Counted from the first letter of the stretch, positions 11,336-24,466 are shown. The stretch: 64,000 nucleotides of DNA from Absidia repens (GCA_002105175.1 MCGE01000003.1:1488001-1552000), one strand, 5' to 3'. Notes: generated from the sequence alone by a model not told the origin. Made by a program: numbers and translations.

Positions 11336-13147
11336 TCAGTCGACTTCTTGAGTTTCAAATTCCAAAGCAATGTCCCATCTTGATCCCATAGCACTAGCGC
11401 TAACATATTTAATAAACTGCATGACACCTTCATCACGTAAAACAAGGGACAGTTCATTTCCACGACACGGCAAGGTCAATAAAGCACCTTCTTGATCGGA
11501 CGATCGATATATGGAAGCATCATCATTATCATCACTGTCCATGTAGCAAAGATAACCACCCATTTCACATGATTGCCAAGACGGTACATCTCTCGACACC
11601 AAAGAAAATGTCACATCCAAAAGCTGACTGGTTTCATTTTCGATCGGTACAGATGCCAAAGTGTAGTCCAATCCAGGGCGGAACCGTCGTGTCATCACTC
11701 GATAGCTCTTCAAAGTCAATTTGGAGACCAACACCAGCCAATGTCGGAACGCAGTACTTTCAAAATGGGCTTGTAATTGACTGAATAATTCACTTGTTGT
11801 ATCATCAGCTGTGAGAGTGGCGTTGGGAGCGTCTGGTTGTTGCTGTTTTGTTGACAGTCGCAAAAATCGCTGTGAAACGGGAGAGCCTTGCACTTGCCAC
11901 TGCCCGCGTACGCCTGAGCCATGCCGCGGCATCCTTGCTTCCAAATAACCATCTTCCTTATCAGCTTTGTGAGTTGACGATATGAGAGTGTTGTATAAAT
12001 CCGGTTGAAGAAGGTCTTGTAGTTGGAGGGAAGAAGTTTCGAAGAAATTTTCTGATAAACCTTGAAGATTTATCCGGTCCAAGTAAGTCGTATTCATCCA
12101 CGTTGATAATGATGCCAAATCTTGTTCGCTGAGATGTTCAATATCCGTCGAATCGATAGTATCATATTGAATAAAAGGATCTTGTTCACCCTAATAGACA
12201 AAAATCAGCGAAGGCCGGGGGAGAGCATCAAATCATATTTTCTTCTTACCTCCGACAATTGAGCCAGTGAGGATTTCCCCTGAAGTAATAGATCGGCATT
12301 GCTTGGGTCATATCCGACTTCACCTTCTTGCGGAAAATGAAACCATCCTTGAATACTAAGTCTTGTTTTACCATCAGGCACCACCTCCTCCACGGAATGG
12401 AAAGAATAACCAGGAAGGACAGTAAACATTGCGAATTGATTCCATTTCGGCGGAAGACTGACTGTTGGTTCATTGGCTGACTTCCCCGCTTCCACCACCG
12501 GATATAGTTCCAATGCGCCGCCATAACTAGGTTTCCATTCCTCGTCTGGATCCGGCATATACAAGATAAATGACACCCTACGATCACCAATCACATCGTC
12601 ATGGTTGAGCAAATGGCAGCCTTGATCATAAATATTCACACTCATATCCGTCTTTCGTCCTGATAATGGTCCACATCCAGTCACTTGGGACACCAAATCC
12701 CGGAATTCTTGAGAATAGATGCCATTTCGAAGTTGAAATAAATGCTTTAGTCGCTCTTTTTCATCAGCAGGCAGACCATCCAAATTTGCCAAATCCCCTG
12801 TTTGGTTCACCTACAATACATCAAATATATTTTATTAACACCTCTGGTTTTTACTGTTATTTTTTTTTTTTTACCTTATAGATATCAGTTTCCTTTCTTG
12901 TAAATTGCACATTATCAAGAATATCTTTCCGGACTTTGCGCAAAAGTTCGTCGTTGACAAGGTGATCGATTTTACAATGTTTGTATGGTTGAGCTTTGTC
13001 CACCGCATTTCGCATATCTTCTCTTGTTGATAGGTTAAACAGCCCTTCATAAAATATATCCTGGACAGGATCTTGAAATGTCTTGCGCCTTTTGGTATCA
13101 GGTTCCAATGTAGCATCAGAAGTGGTTTGTAAAACAGTAGGTGCCAT
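11336..13147 (-). CDS. OFD1: Prolyl 3,4-dihydroxylase, Ofd1/Tpa1 family
   Basis: An Fe(II)/2-oxoglutarate-dependent dioxygenase that hydroxylates a proline of ribosomal protein uS12 and, in fission yeast, acts in oxygen-responsive Sre1 control (family knowledge). Exons 12875-13147, 12250-12810 and 11336-12190 encode 562 residues. The N-terminal catalytic double-stranded beta-helix shows the iron triad: H161-x-D163 in LLNHDDVIGDRR and H229 in PGYSFHSVEEV, followed by R241 (KTRLSIQGWFH) for 2-oxoglutarate. The C-terminal half is the second, degenerate dioxygenase-like domain typical of the family, so the protein is full length. The start is the first ATG of the conserved frame; a basic KRRK close to it resembles a nuclear localisation signal. 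It is followed by RCC1 on the same strand, without sign of co-transcription. Confidence 0.9.
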
Positions 13148-13449
13148 GGGTGCAATTTTAAAATGGATTAAGGATGGAAAAAGAAAAAAAAAATGCAAAA
13201 AGGGAAAACGTCAAATCTTGGAAAATGAAAGGGCGGACTTCAAACATGATTGCGAGAGTCGAACGATTTTTTCCAGGACAGACAAAAAAAAATCGCACCA
13301 CTTTCAAATTTCCAAAACAACCCAGCCCAGCTACACACACATACATACAATATAAACAATACAAAAAGGTCATAATATACAAATATAATATATAAGTATA
13401 CACACAAAAATAAGGTAAAAATTTTATTCGAATCAAAAATAAAACAAGT

Positions 13450-15031
13450 CTATATAATATTTGCTAAAATAACACTATGTTGAGCACCAGCCGATACCCG
13501 AAGTACACTATGCCCTTCTAATTTTTGTCCAGTCACTTCGCATGGTATTTCTTCATCATCGTCAGAGCCATTGCCAAGAGCATACATTTCACCAAAGCCC
13601 CAAGCATACGCCTTGCCATCCCGTGTCGTCACTAAAGCATGGTTGCTACCACTACATATTTGCACCACATCGGTCAGACCGGGAATTAGTGTGGGTTGAC
13701 CAATCGCCTTCTTGAATTGTGATTTTGAAGCATCGGTCTCGTTTTCATGCGTGTGTCGTTCGTTGATCAAGGCTTCAGGTAAACCGAGCTGGGATGAATC
13801 GGCCCGACCAAATGAATACACAGTACCATCCTCCATCAAAACATATGAATGGTGTTCTCCAGCAGCGACTGATTTGATAAGACCTTTACCTTGAAGACCA
13901 GGAATAATGGTAGGTGTAGTGATGATTTCTTCTGCTGTCTGTTCGTCTTCCGTCAATAGTCCGCATTGTTGATAGTTGTTCAAACCCCACACATATAAGT
14001 CATTGTCTTGGGATAAAGCAAATGAGTGATAAGAACCGGTGCCAATTGCCTTGATGTTCTTGAGTGCTAAAAGTTCGGGGCGGAGACCATTGCGTTTGCG
14101 TCGTTCAAGCACCCGGCGACCTAATTGGAATTGTTGTCCATTTCCCCATCCAAACACACGTCCAGCATCGGTCAGTGCCAAACAATGATCGGTGCCTGCT
14201 GCAATGTCGACAATCGTGTATGATGAGAGAGGTTCAAAGAGAGCCGGGACGTCTTGCACAGCTTGATCCTTCGAGAAACCAAGCGCACCTTCGGCACACT
14301 ACATATTTCCATGAAAATTAAAAACGTCATGAGTAACAAAGCTTTTCTAATCCTTCTGTCCTATTCGATAAAGACTTACGCGGTAAGTTCCCCAACAATA
14401 AACTTTGCCAGCATCGGAAAGGGCCATAGATACAGAATCGCCACAGGCAATCTTAACAAACTTGACATTATCTTCGTTTTCTACTAGTTCAGGCAAGTAT
14501 TCTTCACCAGAGCGTCCAAGAGCACGTTGATCGTTACAACCCCAGCTGTATAACTAGCGAAAAATAAAGAAGCATTTGTTTCAGGGGTATGAGTAAATAA
14601 AGTCACCCTATGTCGCTCTCTAGCTTTTTCTTCATTTGTTACCTGTCCTTCTTTAGTGACGGCAATGGAATGCATACCACCACAAGCAACGTCAACGATT
14701 TCTTTGTCATCCAGTACTTTCAAAGGCATGGGTCGTTTGCGAGTCAGCATAGAGTCTCCGAGACCAAGTTGTCCAGTATCCCCACTTCCAAAAACAAATA
14801 CTTCTCCAGGTGTATACACATATTCTAGTGATATTTGGCGAGTTCTCTTTTTAGTAGAAGGTTCGACAAGAGGATTGGCTTCTTCCATTTCGACGTCAGT
14901 ATTCTGGCGTTTCACTAAAAAGAAAAAAATAAGGCGGACGGAGGAAATTAGTAATGGCACGTTACATAGGGCATACCCCCAAGATATTTCAAGTGAGATT
15001 TTAATCTTTACTTACAGCTTTTTTGGGACAT
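13450..15031 (-). CDS. RCC1: RCC1, Ran guanine nucleotide exchange factor
   Basis: Loads Ran with GTP on chromatin, setting the nuclear Ran-GTP gradient for transport and spindle assembly (family knowledge). Exons 15016-15031 (16 nt, five codons plus one base), 14643-14914, 14380-14553 and 13450-14298 give 436 residues. After a short basic tail (KKRTRQ), the protein is a seven-bladed propeller of RCC1 repeats, visible as repeated F/W-G-x-G, QLGLG and ACG/AAG-x-x-H-S/C motifs, for example VFVFGSGDTGQLGLGD, LYSWGCNDQRALG, VFGWGNGQQFQLG and YSFGRADSSQLG. The length matches the compact family form (about 420-480) with no extra domains. The first exon is tiny but required: it supplies the only in-phase ATG. 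Confidence 0.92.
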
Positions 15032-16330
15032 GATTATAAAGAGTGTTGTTTGTTATAATAGGGAACAAAAGGAAAAGAAAGAAGAAAGAAAAAGAAAAAA
15101 TAGGAACCAAAAATAGGGATCCGCCCGTAGTTTTTTCAAGCGCACAAAAAAAAAAAAAAAAAAAAAGTCACCAGCGGTGATTGAACATCATCAAGTACCC
15201 ATCACCAGCTACATCGTTCTTTAATGTTCTATGAAAGGTTATCGCTTTAACGTACATGAGCTCAATTAACATTTGTGCTTAGAATATGACAAGAGCGCAT
15301 CAAGGTGAAATGAAATCAATTATTCACGACGTGGAAGTGAATTAATGACGGGCAACATCGACTCTAATTCAAGTTCATGTTGTCAAGGTATTATCGAATA
15401 TTTTGAATATTCTCATTGCTCAGTCTGCACAGTGCTTGCGCGTGTAGAATACTACTTCATCTAGCTTTGCTCTAGGTATAAGCTTGATTTAATACGTGCA
15501 TGATATGTATTTAAACACCGCTGTTTCCTTTTTTTACTACAACACCATGGGAATGGCCAATTGAATGTAGTTAGCGTAGATATCCCATTGAGAAGAATAA
15601 GGTCCTTTTAAACGTGAAATTATAAATATCTCCATTGGATTTTTTTGAATACAGTGTTACTGCGTACCATCACTAATGCAAGTCTTTCAACAGAAAGACA
15701 TTTTAGATATGAACCTGTGTAATGGACACTCCCAAAAGTATGAACTCAGAATAGCACTGCAGTATAAAAAATTGATCCTCACTTGAATTGACCTTCAATC
15801 ACCGAAATCCACGATGTCAGTCGACACTGAAGAGCGGCAAGACGAAAAGAAGAAAAATGTGACTCCTGCTGCGGTATCATCACTTCATATGAATCATTAT
15901 CAAAAACTAACAAACATTGGAACACATTTCGCCAAAGTAAAATAGAACTGATGAGAATGGACAAGTGCAATCATGCCATTTTTTATTAAACTATAAAAAC
16001 CATTTCAACACATAAACACATACATATATACACTGAAGACGGTCAAAGAGGGGACGATATACTCTTCAAACGCAAACATAGAGTAGATAGATACAAATGA
16101 TAGTATTGAATAAAGGATATGATGATTTTTATTTTGTCATATTTGATGATGTGGTTTGACTTCCGCAGTAAGATAAAGTATAGATAAAAAAAATGAATGA
16201 ATGACTGTGAATACAAAATGATGACAATGGGAAGGGGAGTGAACTAAGATATATGCAGGGTGTATTGTGTAATATAGGTAAATACTAGATATGATGGAAT
16301 TTGGAGAGGTGGAAGCGCCAGGGAGTTGAT
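15032..16330. other. Intergenic, no gene seen
   Basis: About 1.3 kb between RCC1 and DPH3. It contains a 24-nt A-run near 15,146, which may be part of the RCC1 promoter, and AT-rich sequence. The 63-codon minus-strand ORF at 15,779-15,970 has no splice context or family resemblance. Confidence 0.5.
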
Positions 16331-16729
16331 CTATGCTACGGCAACAGAACTTGCCTCAACTTGGAATGTATTGTCTTCATCGTCTTCTTCGGCAAATTCG
16401 TCAGGATCATAGATGACTCGAATAATGAGGGAGCAAGAAGGACACCGAGCAACATCTTCACCATCCCGCAAATCATCCTATAAAGGCATAACAAAAAAAA
16501 AATCAGTACAGTGACTAGAAGAGGTTATATCTTTGAAGGCACTTACAACAAAAATTTCAAACTTGTCACCGCATGGGCATGGATAGGTGTACACTTGTTC
16601 ATCTTCGTCAAAATCCATATCTTCTATTTCAATCTACAAAAAGCAGAAAAAAGGTGTAAATAAAATTGATGTTCTTTTTTTTTCTAACTGAAAGAAAAGA
16701 CACTTTACCTCATCATAATAGGAGGTCAT
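16331..16729 (-). CDS. DPH3: Diphthamide biosynthesis protein 3 (CSL zinc finger)
   Basis: Small iron/zinc protein that feeds electrons to the Dph1-Dph2 radical enzyme in diphthamide synthesis on eEF2 and also supports Elongator (Kti11 in yeast). Exons 16709-16729, 16547-16633 and 16331-16477 encode 84 residues. The DPH-type zinc ribbon is complete: C26-P-C28-G and C48-P-S-C51, the latter directly followed by SL to give the CSL signature, then [11 protein letters not shown] as in the family. Length agrees with the usual 80-85 residues. The last twelve or so residues (after the acidic EEDDED) are a short variable tail. Each intron lies between codons. Confidence 0.95.
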
Positions 16730-17706
16730 TTTTGAATTCAAAAAAAAAGAAGTGGAAGAAACAATATGTTATGAACGAAAAGACACAGAAAAAAAAAAAA
16801 AAACTTTTCAAGCGCCGACCGCTCATTTTACCAAATGGCAAGACAAATCGGCCTAGGCGAAAGAAGGTGTCATTGGTCGTTCGAATAAAAACGATAAAGT
16901 TCGAGTCTCTGTTAGTAGGAATGAAAAACGGTACATGTAGATGGACTTGAAAAATCATATGGAATAAGCATCGAATACCTATTGTGCCATTTCTCAAGTT
17001 TCCCCACAATCCCCCCTTCTCTCCAAAAAAAAAAGAACCGGCTGATTTATTTTCCAAAAGCTGCCCAATTCATAAACTAGAAAAAGCTTCCCCAAAACTG
17101 TTCAAATCATAAAACTGATCATCTCCGCTCATTTCCCACGCCCAAATAAAAATAAAAAAACGTCTGAATTTACACAGGTGCCCTGAGACATGTCTTTGAT
17201 AGCCCAGGAATCCAATCATATTTCCAATTTTGTCCTCCTTCGCTCTCAGGAATGGGTCGTCTATAAAAATTTAGGTGTATACATATATACATATACTGGT
17301 ACCTGAGGATTTCATAGCGAGAAGATAAAATAGCTGGTATATTGCCAAATGCAAGTCAGTGAAGAGTCATAAAAGGTTCTGAGCAATGAAGCACCATTTT
17401 TTATTATTTTTTATTGAATATAAATTAAACAAAAAAATGAAGTGTATTTCTAAAATTAAAACAATACTTGGGAAAGAATAAATGTAAATAGTGTAAGACA
17501 GTGAATGATAAGGGCATAAAAAAATAATAGATAATGCAAATTCAATATGAAGAATAAAAGGAAAAAATAATGGATATGAATACATTACACCTAACTACGT
17601 ATAGATATAAATAAATAAAATAAAATAAATATATAAATGGAGGATGGAGAGAAAGAAGAATGGAATAGAATGGAATAGAATGGAAATAGGGGTGATGGAG
17701 GGAGTG
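16730..17706. other. Intergenic, A/T-rich
   Basis: DPH3 promoter side (16.7-16.9 kb, with A-tracts) and the 3' flank of the Whi3-like gene (17.4-17.7 kb, with TTTATT motifs on the minus sense). No gene seen. Confidence 0.45.
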
Positions 17707-19636
17707 TTACAATTGAGGGTCAAAGATAAAATCGCGAGAAGCAGATGCCATGGTGCGTTGCTGTTGATCAGTGGTGGTAGTGGTGCTGGAGGAAGAGGAG
17801 GAAGAAGTGGATGCCTTGTTTGGCTTGATAAAGAGAGGGTTCTTGCTGAACGACAAACGGATACCACCTTTGACCGAGTTGGAAAGGGAATGGCCTTGCA
17901 AATCGGACATGGTCTGAGTAGCAAACATCACATCATCGAATTCAACAAAACACATGGGACCCTGAGGTTTGGTGCGGAAGTACATGCGCTTGTAACCAGT
18001 ACATTTCGAGAAGAGTTGGCGCAGTTCATCTTCATTGGTGTTGGGAGGCAAGTTACCGACATACAATGTGTTACAGGGTGGATTTTGATCGGCCAAATTT
18101 GAAGTTGTTGCTGTAGCTGATGCCAATGCCGCTGTAGCAGGGGCTGGAGCCGTCATGATGTTGCTGTTGTTCATAAACCCATTACCGTTGTTGCTGGTAG
18201 TGCTATTGCTTGAATTGTTGATGATCATCGGGGAAGGTCGTTGAGGAGGCGAAGTCATCAATAAGCTGTTCGATCGTTGGGGGTGTGCATTCGACGACAT
18301 TCCCGAATAATCTGTTCGTAAGCCATTCATGCCATTATTTGCCAAGGGTCCAAAAGCTGCATCATCAGAAGAAAAATAAGAGCCGACATGATCGATAGGA
18401 GCAGGAGACGATTTCGACAAGTAATGGAATGGGTCCAAAGAGATATCTTCAGGTACTGACATCGGATTCTGTGGTTTGATAGACATGCGTTTGGTGAAGG
18501 AAGTTGTAGATGAGATGCTGGGTCGAGGTGCAATTCCCAAAGCATTGTTGTTGTTGTTGCTATCGAAACTAGTTGCCAAATTGCTACCACCATAGCCGTT
18601 GCCGTTGCTGTTGTTGCCATTTCTGCCATCAATAGAGTAGGACCTGAAACCAAAGAAATTGTCATTGAATACAGGAGTGGTTGGAGTCATGGATTGAGAC
18701 TTTTGTTGCTGTTGTTGGTAATCCGAAGCCGCCCCTGCAAATGGATCAGAATCATAATCTACCACGGGTGATAATAAGTCGCTTGGCAAAGGCGAAAATC
18801 CAAATGGTTCATGGTATGCTGACAGCAAATTCTTATTGGTGATAGTGTTGGCTTTGACGTTGCTATTATTTCCAAGACCATTGCTGTTACCGTTGAAGTT
18901 CCCAAAAGTTAATGATTCCAAAGGTGAAGAGGAAGAAGGTGTAGTATCAGTGGTTGTTGTTGTCATTGTTGTATTAGCTGTAGGTGCGATGGAGCCACGT
19001 TTCACATGAAGATTCTTCTTTGCCATTTCCGCTTTGAGAATCAGGCCTTTTTCCGGATCTACTTTTTTTCCACTGATAACATCCACAGCCTCCAAAGCTT
19101 CTAAGCGGGAACGAAACTTTGCGAACCCAATCTAAAATGAAGTATCAACAGTTAATATACTATCCTGTAACACTAAAATAAAAAGGGAGGAAGAGGGGAT
19201 TTCTTACCATTTGCTTCTTGCCAGTAATAGAAGTGGTAGGCAAAGCGGTAGTGGAGGTGGCAGTGATAGAAGTCCCAGAGGCAGGAGCAGCAGCAGTTGT
19301 ATTACTTGTGTTGGTAGTGGTAGTACTTGTGCTAGTAGTAGCTGAGTCATCATCTTGATCCTTGGAATGCCATTTGAGAGAAGCTGCTTCAAAACCAGGA
19401 GAAAACATGAACATGTTTTGAAATTCCCGTTCTTGCATATCCTCAGGGAAACCAACAACAAAGATAGTAGTAACTTCTTCAGATAGTAAGCCGGTACCAT
19501 TGAGAGGAGGTGAATTCAAAGATGGTGGGTTGAAGAAAGAAGAGGAGGCAGGGGACGAAGATAAAGGATGGATGCCACCACCACGTAAATCGGGCAAATA
19601 GGAAGAATAAGGAAGGAAGGAAGGTTCACTAATCAT
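17707..19636 (-). CDS. WHI3: Whi3-like RNA-binding protein with two RRMs
   Basis: Probable cytoplasmic mRNA-binding regulator of cell growth or morphogenesis, by resemblance to Whi3 and related fungal proteins. Exons 19208-19636 and 17707-19131 give 617 residues. A first RRM starts at [21 protein letters not shown] (trimmed here; about residue 55), is interrupted by a long Ser/Thr/Ala-rich insert and closes after the intron at [17 protein letters not shown], so the intron lies just before RNP1. A long Asn/Ser/Pro-rich middle section is followed by the C-terminal RRM (about 495-575) with RNP2 TLYVGNLP and RNP1-like [10 protein letters not shown], the arrangement of Whi3. The Asn-rich part could drive condensate formation, which is known for Whi3 but only inferred here. 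Confidence 0.82.
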
Positions 19637-19967
19637 TATAAGTAATATATAACAAAAAGATAAAAAGGTAAAAAGAATAAAAAGAAGAAGTGGAGGAAAA
19701 AAAAAAAAAAGAAAAAGAAAAAAATAAGATGTGGAGAATGTAAAAGATGTGTAACACTTGTTTTCAAGTCCAGCAGTCCGTTCAGAAATCCAACAGGGCA
19801 AAAAAGACACCACCACATCATCATTTTCATCGTCAGCAGTATATAGTTTCCCAAAATACATGTAATCAACTTTATTGTTTAAAAAAAAAAAAAAAAAAGG
19901 AAAGATCAAAAAAAATCAACCCATTAAAAAAACAGAATTGGTAACTAAAGCTTAAGTCTATTCTAAA

Positions 19968-22712
19968 CTAATCATCTTGCTGCCGGTGATCTTTTTCCCG
20001 TTTTTGTTTTGCCGCCAAACCAACTCTATCTTGTTTCTTGCTTCCTGTCTTACTTTGGCCCTTGTGTTTGTGGGAGTCATTCCTATTCATCAACGTGCGA
20101 TTGCGTACACCATGACCACCTTCCCAAAAAGCACCTTTGCCAATAGCTTTGTCAAATTCGTGACCACAGGATGCACACGGTTTGTTGCCCACCGCGCTTT
20201 GTTCTTTGGAGCACAGACCACACACATGTCGGGTAGCCATTTCGTAAATATGATCTTCTTTCTTATCGTGACAAACATCGCAAGCATACAATTTTCCGCA
20301 GCAATTGAATCGGAACCAACGTTTGGATTTTTGGTAATGTGCACAAGTCCCTTCGTTTGGTAATGGTTGGCCACCGAAAAGCGCCGCTTCCTTTGTTGAC
20401 TTTCGCTTTTTCTTGAGTTTCATCACTTGTTCTTCATCGGCCACCAAGCGTTCGCCACCTTGTCCAATCGATACAAAGCGGTAATCGTTCAATGCCACCG
20501 TCCATTTCGTATGACAACCAAAACAGGCATGAGTCGTCGGTCGATCGTGAGGTGCTAGTCGTATGCTTGATTTCATGTCATCCATGCAATTACCACACGT
20601 ACCCATAAATGAGGAGCCCAGTAGATCAAACGCCGTGCACCCTGCCAGTTGCAATAAACCAAGCGACGACGCATTATCATGAATCAGTTCCGAGAAAAAC
20701 TTGACACCAATAATCGAGTGGCATGTAGGGCAATCCATCCACCGTTCCTTCTTATTCATCGCGCCTTTACCATTGCTTTGATCGTCTGTAGATTCCAAAG
20801 ACGCTTCAGGGATAATATTTTCCACATCTACTGTATTCTTGCACCGACTGCACTTGACCAAAACGTGAAGGGAAATACATCGAAAGAGGGATATATTTTC
20901 TAGCTGGGGTTCAATCAGTCGTATTTCTGTGCCTCTTCGTACCGATTGTTGCTGGGAAACTTCAAGGGTAGTTGTTTTTGTTGTTGTTGATGATGATGAT
21001 GCTTGTTCGTTATCTTGTTCTGTAGAAGATGTATCCGATGCATGACCGTCTTCATTGCTGTTGCTCTTGCATTGATGTTGCTGTTGATCGCATGTAACGC
21101 CAGGAGGTTTGACCAAATTCGGATCGCTCACCATAATCACCTTGTTCTTCGTTTGGTCGTCCATAAAGATTGATTTTTTGCCGGTAGATGTTGATAAGCC
21201 TGTTGTCATGATGGCTGATCTTGAATTTATAGGAGGATGTGCTGGAGTCCGCACAGGTCGCAACAGGGGTGTACTGGTATCCACTTCTTCCGGTGCAGTC
21301 GGGCTATTCAAAATGCTTTCCATGTGTTGATTCAGCCAATTGAGATGTTCGAAGAGGGTATAATCAGTATTCATCCGGGCATGATAATCAAAATATTGGA
21401 CAATCATACTAAAAAAAAAAAAAAAAAAAAATTAAAGGAAATAACAAGATTCGAGAGTCAGTATCGTATAAATAAAGCTATCATAAGTATTCTATAGCGC
21501 GAGACTACCTTGAAGTTGATTTTCCAATAGTTTTATTGTCGATGTCAATATGACATGGAATAAGAGGATATTGCAAAGGCACATGGTAGCGAATTCGAGC
21601 GGTGCCATCATCAAACATAGAGCCATGAGTAAAATCGGGATCCGTCAAAGCAAAGGCGATAAAAAACAAGGATCGGTCAGATCTACAATAATGAACGATA
21701 AGGTCAGTGAAAAAAAAAAAAAAAAATATCAAGTATGTGATTGCTTTCACAACTTACTTTGAAGCCTTGAAGGAGGTTCCTAGTCTAGTTTTCAGTTGAT
21801 TTATTTGTCTTGAGCGTTGTCCGAATGCCGCAGCAAGCTCAGAATCACTATGAGTGGTGGCGAAAGTGAGTTTGGGAGCATTTTCTCTTGGTTTTGGTGT
21901 AGGAGTTGAGGAGGAGGAGGAGGAGGAGGAGGAGGAGGAGGAGGATTCTGTTGCTGATGTCAATGTCGTTGTCTTAACTGTTGTCAAGGTTGGGAGTGAA
22001 GAGGGAGGTAAGGGCGCTGTCGCAGCTGCTCTGATAATATGCTCAGGTAATGCTGGTGCAACCATGTTTGGATCTCGTTTTGGATAAGATACGAAGCGCA
22101 TAGTTGCTGAAGGTTCTTGTTGGAGAAGCTGTTCCATATTACGATCGAGCCAGGTCAGTTGCCGGATTAGAGTTGTGTGCGATGATGTTGCGTAGGCATC
22201 ATAACCCCTTTCCAGGTTTCTATTATAGGACGTTTAGTATGGGCTTCCTATCGTCCTGTCACTCCTTCCTCTTTCTTACTTACATCGCAAATCCTTTCGG
22301 AATATCCGAGTTCATCACAGTAATAGAGGCAGATCGAGTAGGATAATCAGCAGGGACCATGATTTGTAATTGGAGAGCCTCAAGATCAAAAGGAAAATCA
22401 GGATCAGTAGGCTTCATCGCTAGACGTACGGTGGTTCCATCTTCAGTGTCTCTATAGAATGAAATGTAATACAAGTTAGACCATAGTAATCAACAACAGT
22501 TGCTGGTAAAATATATATGACTTACCTAATCTTTTTAAATGAAGACGAGTAACGTTTTTCCAGTTGAGTGAGTTGCACCTGTCGTGAACCAGTTCCGGGC
22601 TATAATATAGTTATTTATAAAAAAACGAGGTTCGTTTAAATATTGTGCTAATTATTAATAACAGTAAATTATATTCTTCTACCTTTTGCTGAGCTGGTCG
22701 TCTTTCAACCAT
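19968..22712 (-). CDS. CHY-type zinc-finger protein with two RWD-like modules
   Basis: Six exons (22683-22712, 22526-22599, 22284-22451, 21758-22219, 21509-21682, 19968-21408) join in phase to 782 residues. The C-terminal part has the CHY zinc finger: C-A-H-Y, then FNCCGKLYACDVCHDK, HVCGLC and CASCGHEF (about 650-730), followed by a basic Lys-rich tail. Upstream is a further cysteine-rich part with paired CxxC motifs (KCSRCKN, DCPTCHS, GNCMDD, HACFGCHT). The N-terminal half contains two similar segments, each with DPDF, a Y-P motif and a final helix with L-x-W-L, which look like RWD-type folds. CHY proteins bind zinc and some act as ubiquitin ligases or redox factors; the role here is not known. 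A pure Ser tract (near 21,930) separates the two modules. Confidence 0.82.
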
Positions 22713-22870
22713 ATTGTATTGTTTGAAGGGAAAGAAATAAAAAAAGTGTAGAAAACAAACTTTTATAGATTATTGTCAACTGCGGTATTTTTCGGGTTTT
22801 AAAAAAAGTCATCCATTTGCAATTTTTTGGATTTTTTCTTTCCACTTCCCATACCCTTTTCCCTATCTTG
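22713..22870. promoter_or_regulatory. Shared divergent promoter of the CHY gene and FYV10
   Basis: Only 158 bp separate the two start codons on opposite strands. The segment is A/T-rich on one side (AAAAAAAGTCATCC) and CT-rich just before the FYV10 ATG. No clear TATA box. Confidence 0.5.
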
Positions 22871-24466
22871 ATGAATTCTATTAAAACAGAGCAAGTGATA
22901 GAACTCGAACAACCCTTTATCAAGGCAAGTGTAGTTTACTTTTTATTGTATGCATATTATGAACATGACTAACTGTGACAAGTATGACTCGTTTATGGCG
23001 TTGTTGTAGGTTCCTTACGAGCAACTAAAGAAATCCTTCCGACACTCTACAAAATATATCGACAAAGAACTTAGTGACTTGAACGACAGGATTGAAAAAT
23101 GTATCAGTGCCTCCGAACGAAATGAACTTCCTTTAGATAAGGCAAACACTCTGATTGATGAACTTTTGAAAAAAGTGGACAAGCTAAATCGACGGGTAAG
23201 TAAAACGCAGGAAGCTTCTGGTCTCCCATCTTGATATATGCGCATACTTACTCGAACGTCTTCTCCATCTTTTGCAATATAGATACAAAATAGTCAAAAG
23301 GAAGAAGCCCAACATATCAAAAGTATAAATGCACGTCTGGAAAATCTAAATACCATCACGAATGTCTCGTCTCCAAAAGCACCCGAATTCCAACGATGGG
23401 CTCAGCTACGCTTGAATCGTGTCATTGTGGATTATTTACTCCGTGAAGGCTTGACTGATACTGCCAAAAAAATGGCTACAGAAAACGGTATCGAGGTAAG
23501 GCGATAATACGACGTAAACTGGTGACTGATATGAAATTTGTTTTTGTTTTTTTTATTATTAAACAGGATATGGTGGATATTCAATTATTTGCTCAATCCG
23601 AGAAAGTGGAAGAAGCTCTACAAAGGCATAGTTGTAAAGAGTGTCTGCAATGGTGTACCGAAAATAAATCCAATTTGAAGAAGATGCGCGTAAGAAATTC
23701 TTCTAGAAAATGGAATGACAATATCGTAGTACGGCCATGCAAGTAACTCCTTTGTATATTTTTATTGTAGAGTACATTGGAATTCAATTTACGACTACAG
23801 GAACACATTGAACTTGTGCGATCAGGATGTGGATTGGAAGCAGTGGCGTATGCGAAGAAATACTTGGTTCCATGGCAAGCAACGGAATCAAAACGCATTA
23901 TGGAAGCCATGGGTTTACTGGCCTACAAGAAAGATACCCTATGTGAACCATTCAAGAGTCTATACGATCCCCGCCGATGGCAAGAACTGGTGACACAATT
24001 TCGGGCAGATAATTATGCACTTTGCTCGCTTACATCGCATCCATTACTGTCTATTACACTACAAGCCGGTCTCTCTGCTATGAAAACGACTCAATGCTAT
24101 CAACATGAAAATCGGAACGTGAATTGCCCTGTTTGTGATGGAAATACTTTTGGTCAATTGGCGGAGAAACTGCCGCTAAGTCATCATGTGAATTCAACTG
24201 TCGTATGTCGGATAAGCGGTAGGATTATGAACGAAGACAATCCTCCTATGTTATTACCAAATGGAAGGGTATATAGCCTGGAGGTAAATACACAAAAAAA
24301 AAAAATTAAAAAAAAATTAAAATGAAAAAAGGTACTAAAATTGGTATTAAAACGTATATACTAGGCCTTAAAGGAAATGGCTAGTCAATCGAATGGGGTC
24401 ATCATTTGCCCAAGAACTGGTGATACTTTCTCTTTGGATGACTTGAAAAAAGTGTTTGTGTCTTAG
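22871..24466 (+). CDS. FYV10: FYV10/MAEA, CTLH ubiquitin ligase RING-like subunit
   Basis: Catalytic-core subunit of the GID/CTLH E3 ubiquitin ligase, which in yeast degrades gluconeogenic enzymes. Exons 22871-22924, 23010-23195, 23283-23495, 23567-23689, 23771-24283 and 24365-24466 encode 396 residues. Order: N-terminal coiled coil (about 20-100), LisH motif (RVIVDYLLREGLTDTAKKMA, about 125-145), CTLH and CRA region (QEHIELVRSGCGLEAVAYAKK), then the degenerate GID-type RING beginning at NCPVCDGN and ending in VIICPRTGDTF. Length matches the family (about 390-510). The first intron begins GC instead of GT (22925), with all phases intact. The ATG chosen is the first in frame; the promoter is shared with the CHY gene. 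An AATAAA lies near 24,577. Confidence 0.92.

Noticed and set aside
15779..15970. 63-codon minus-strand ORF
   Set aside because: No splice context, no conserved motif.
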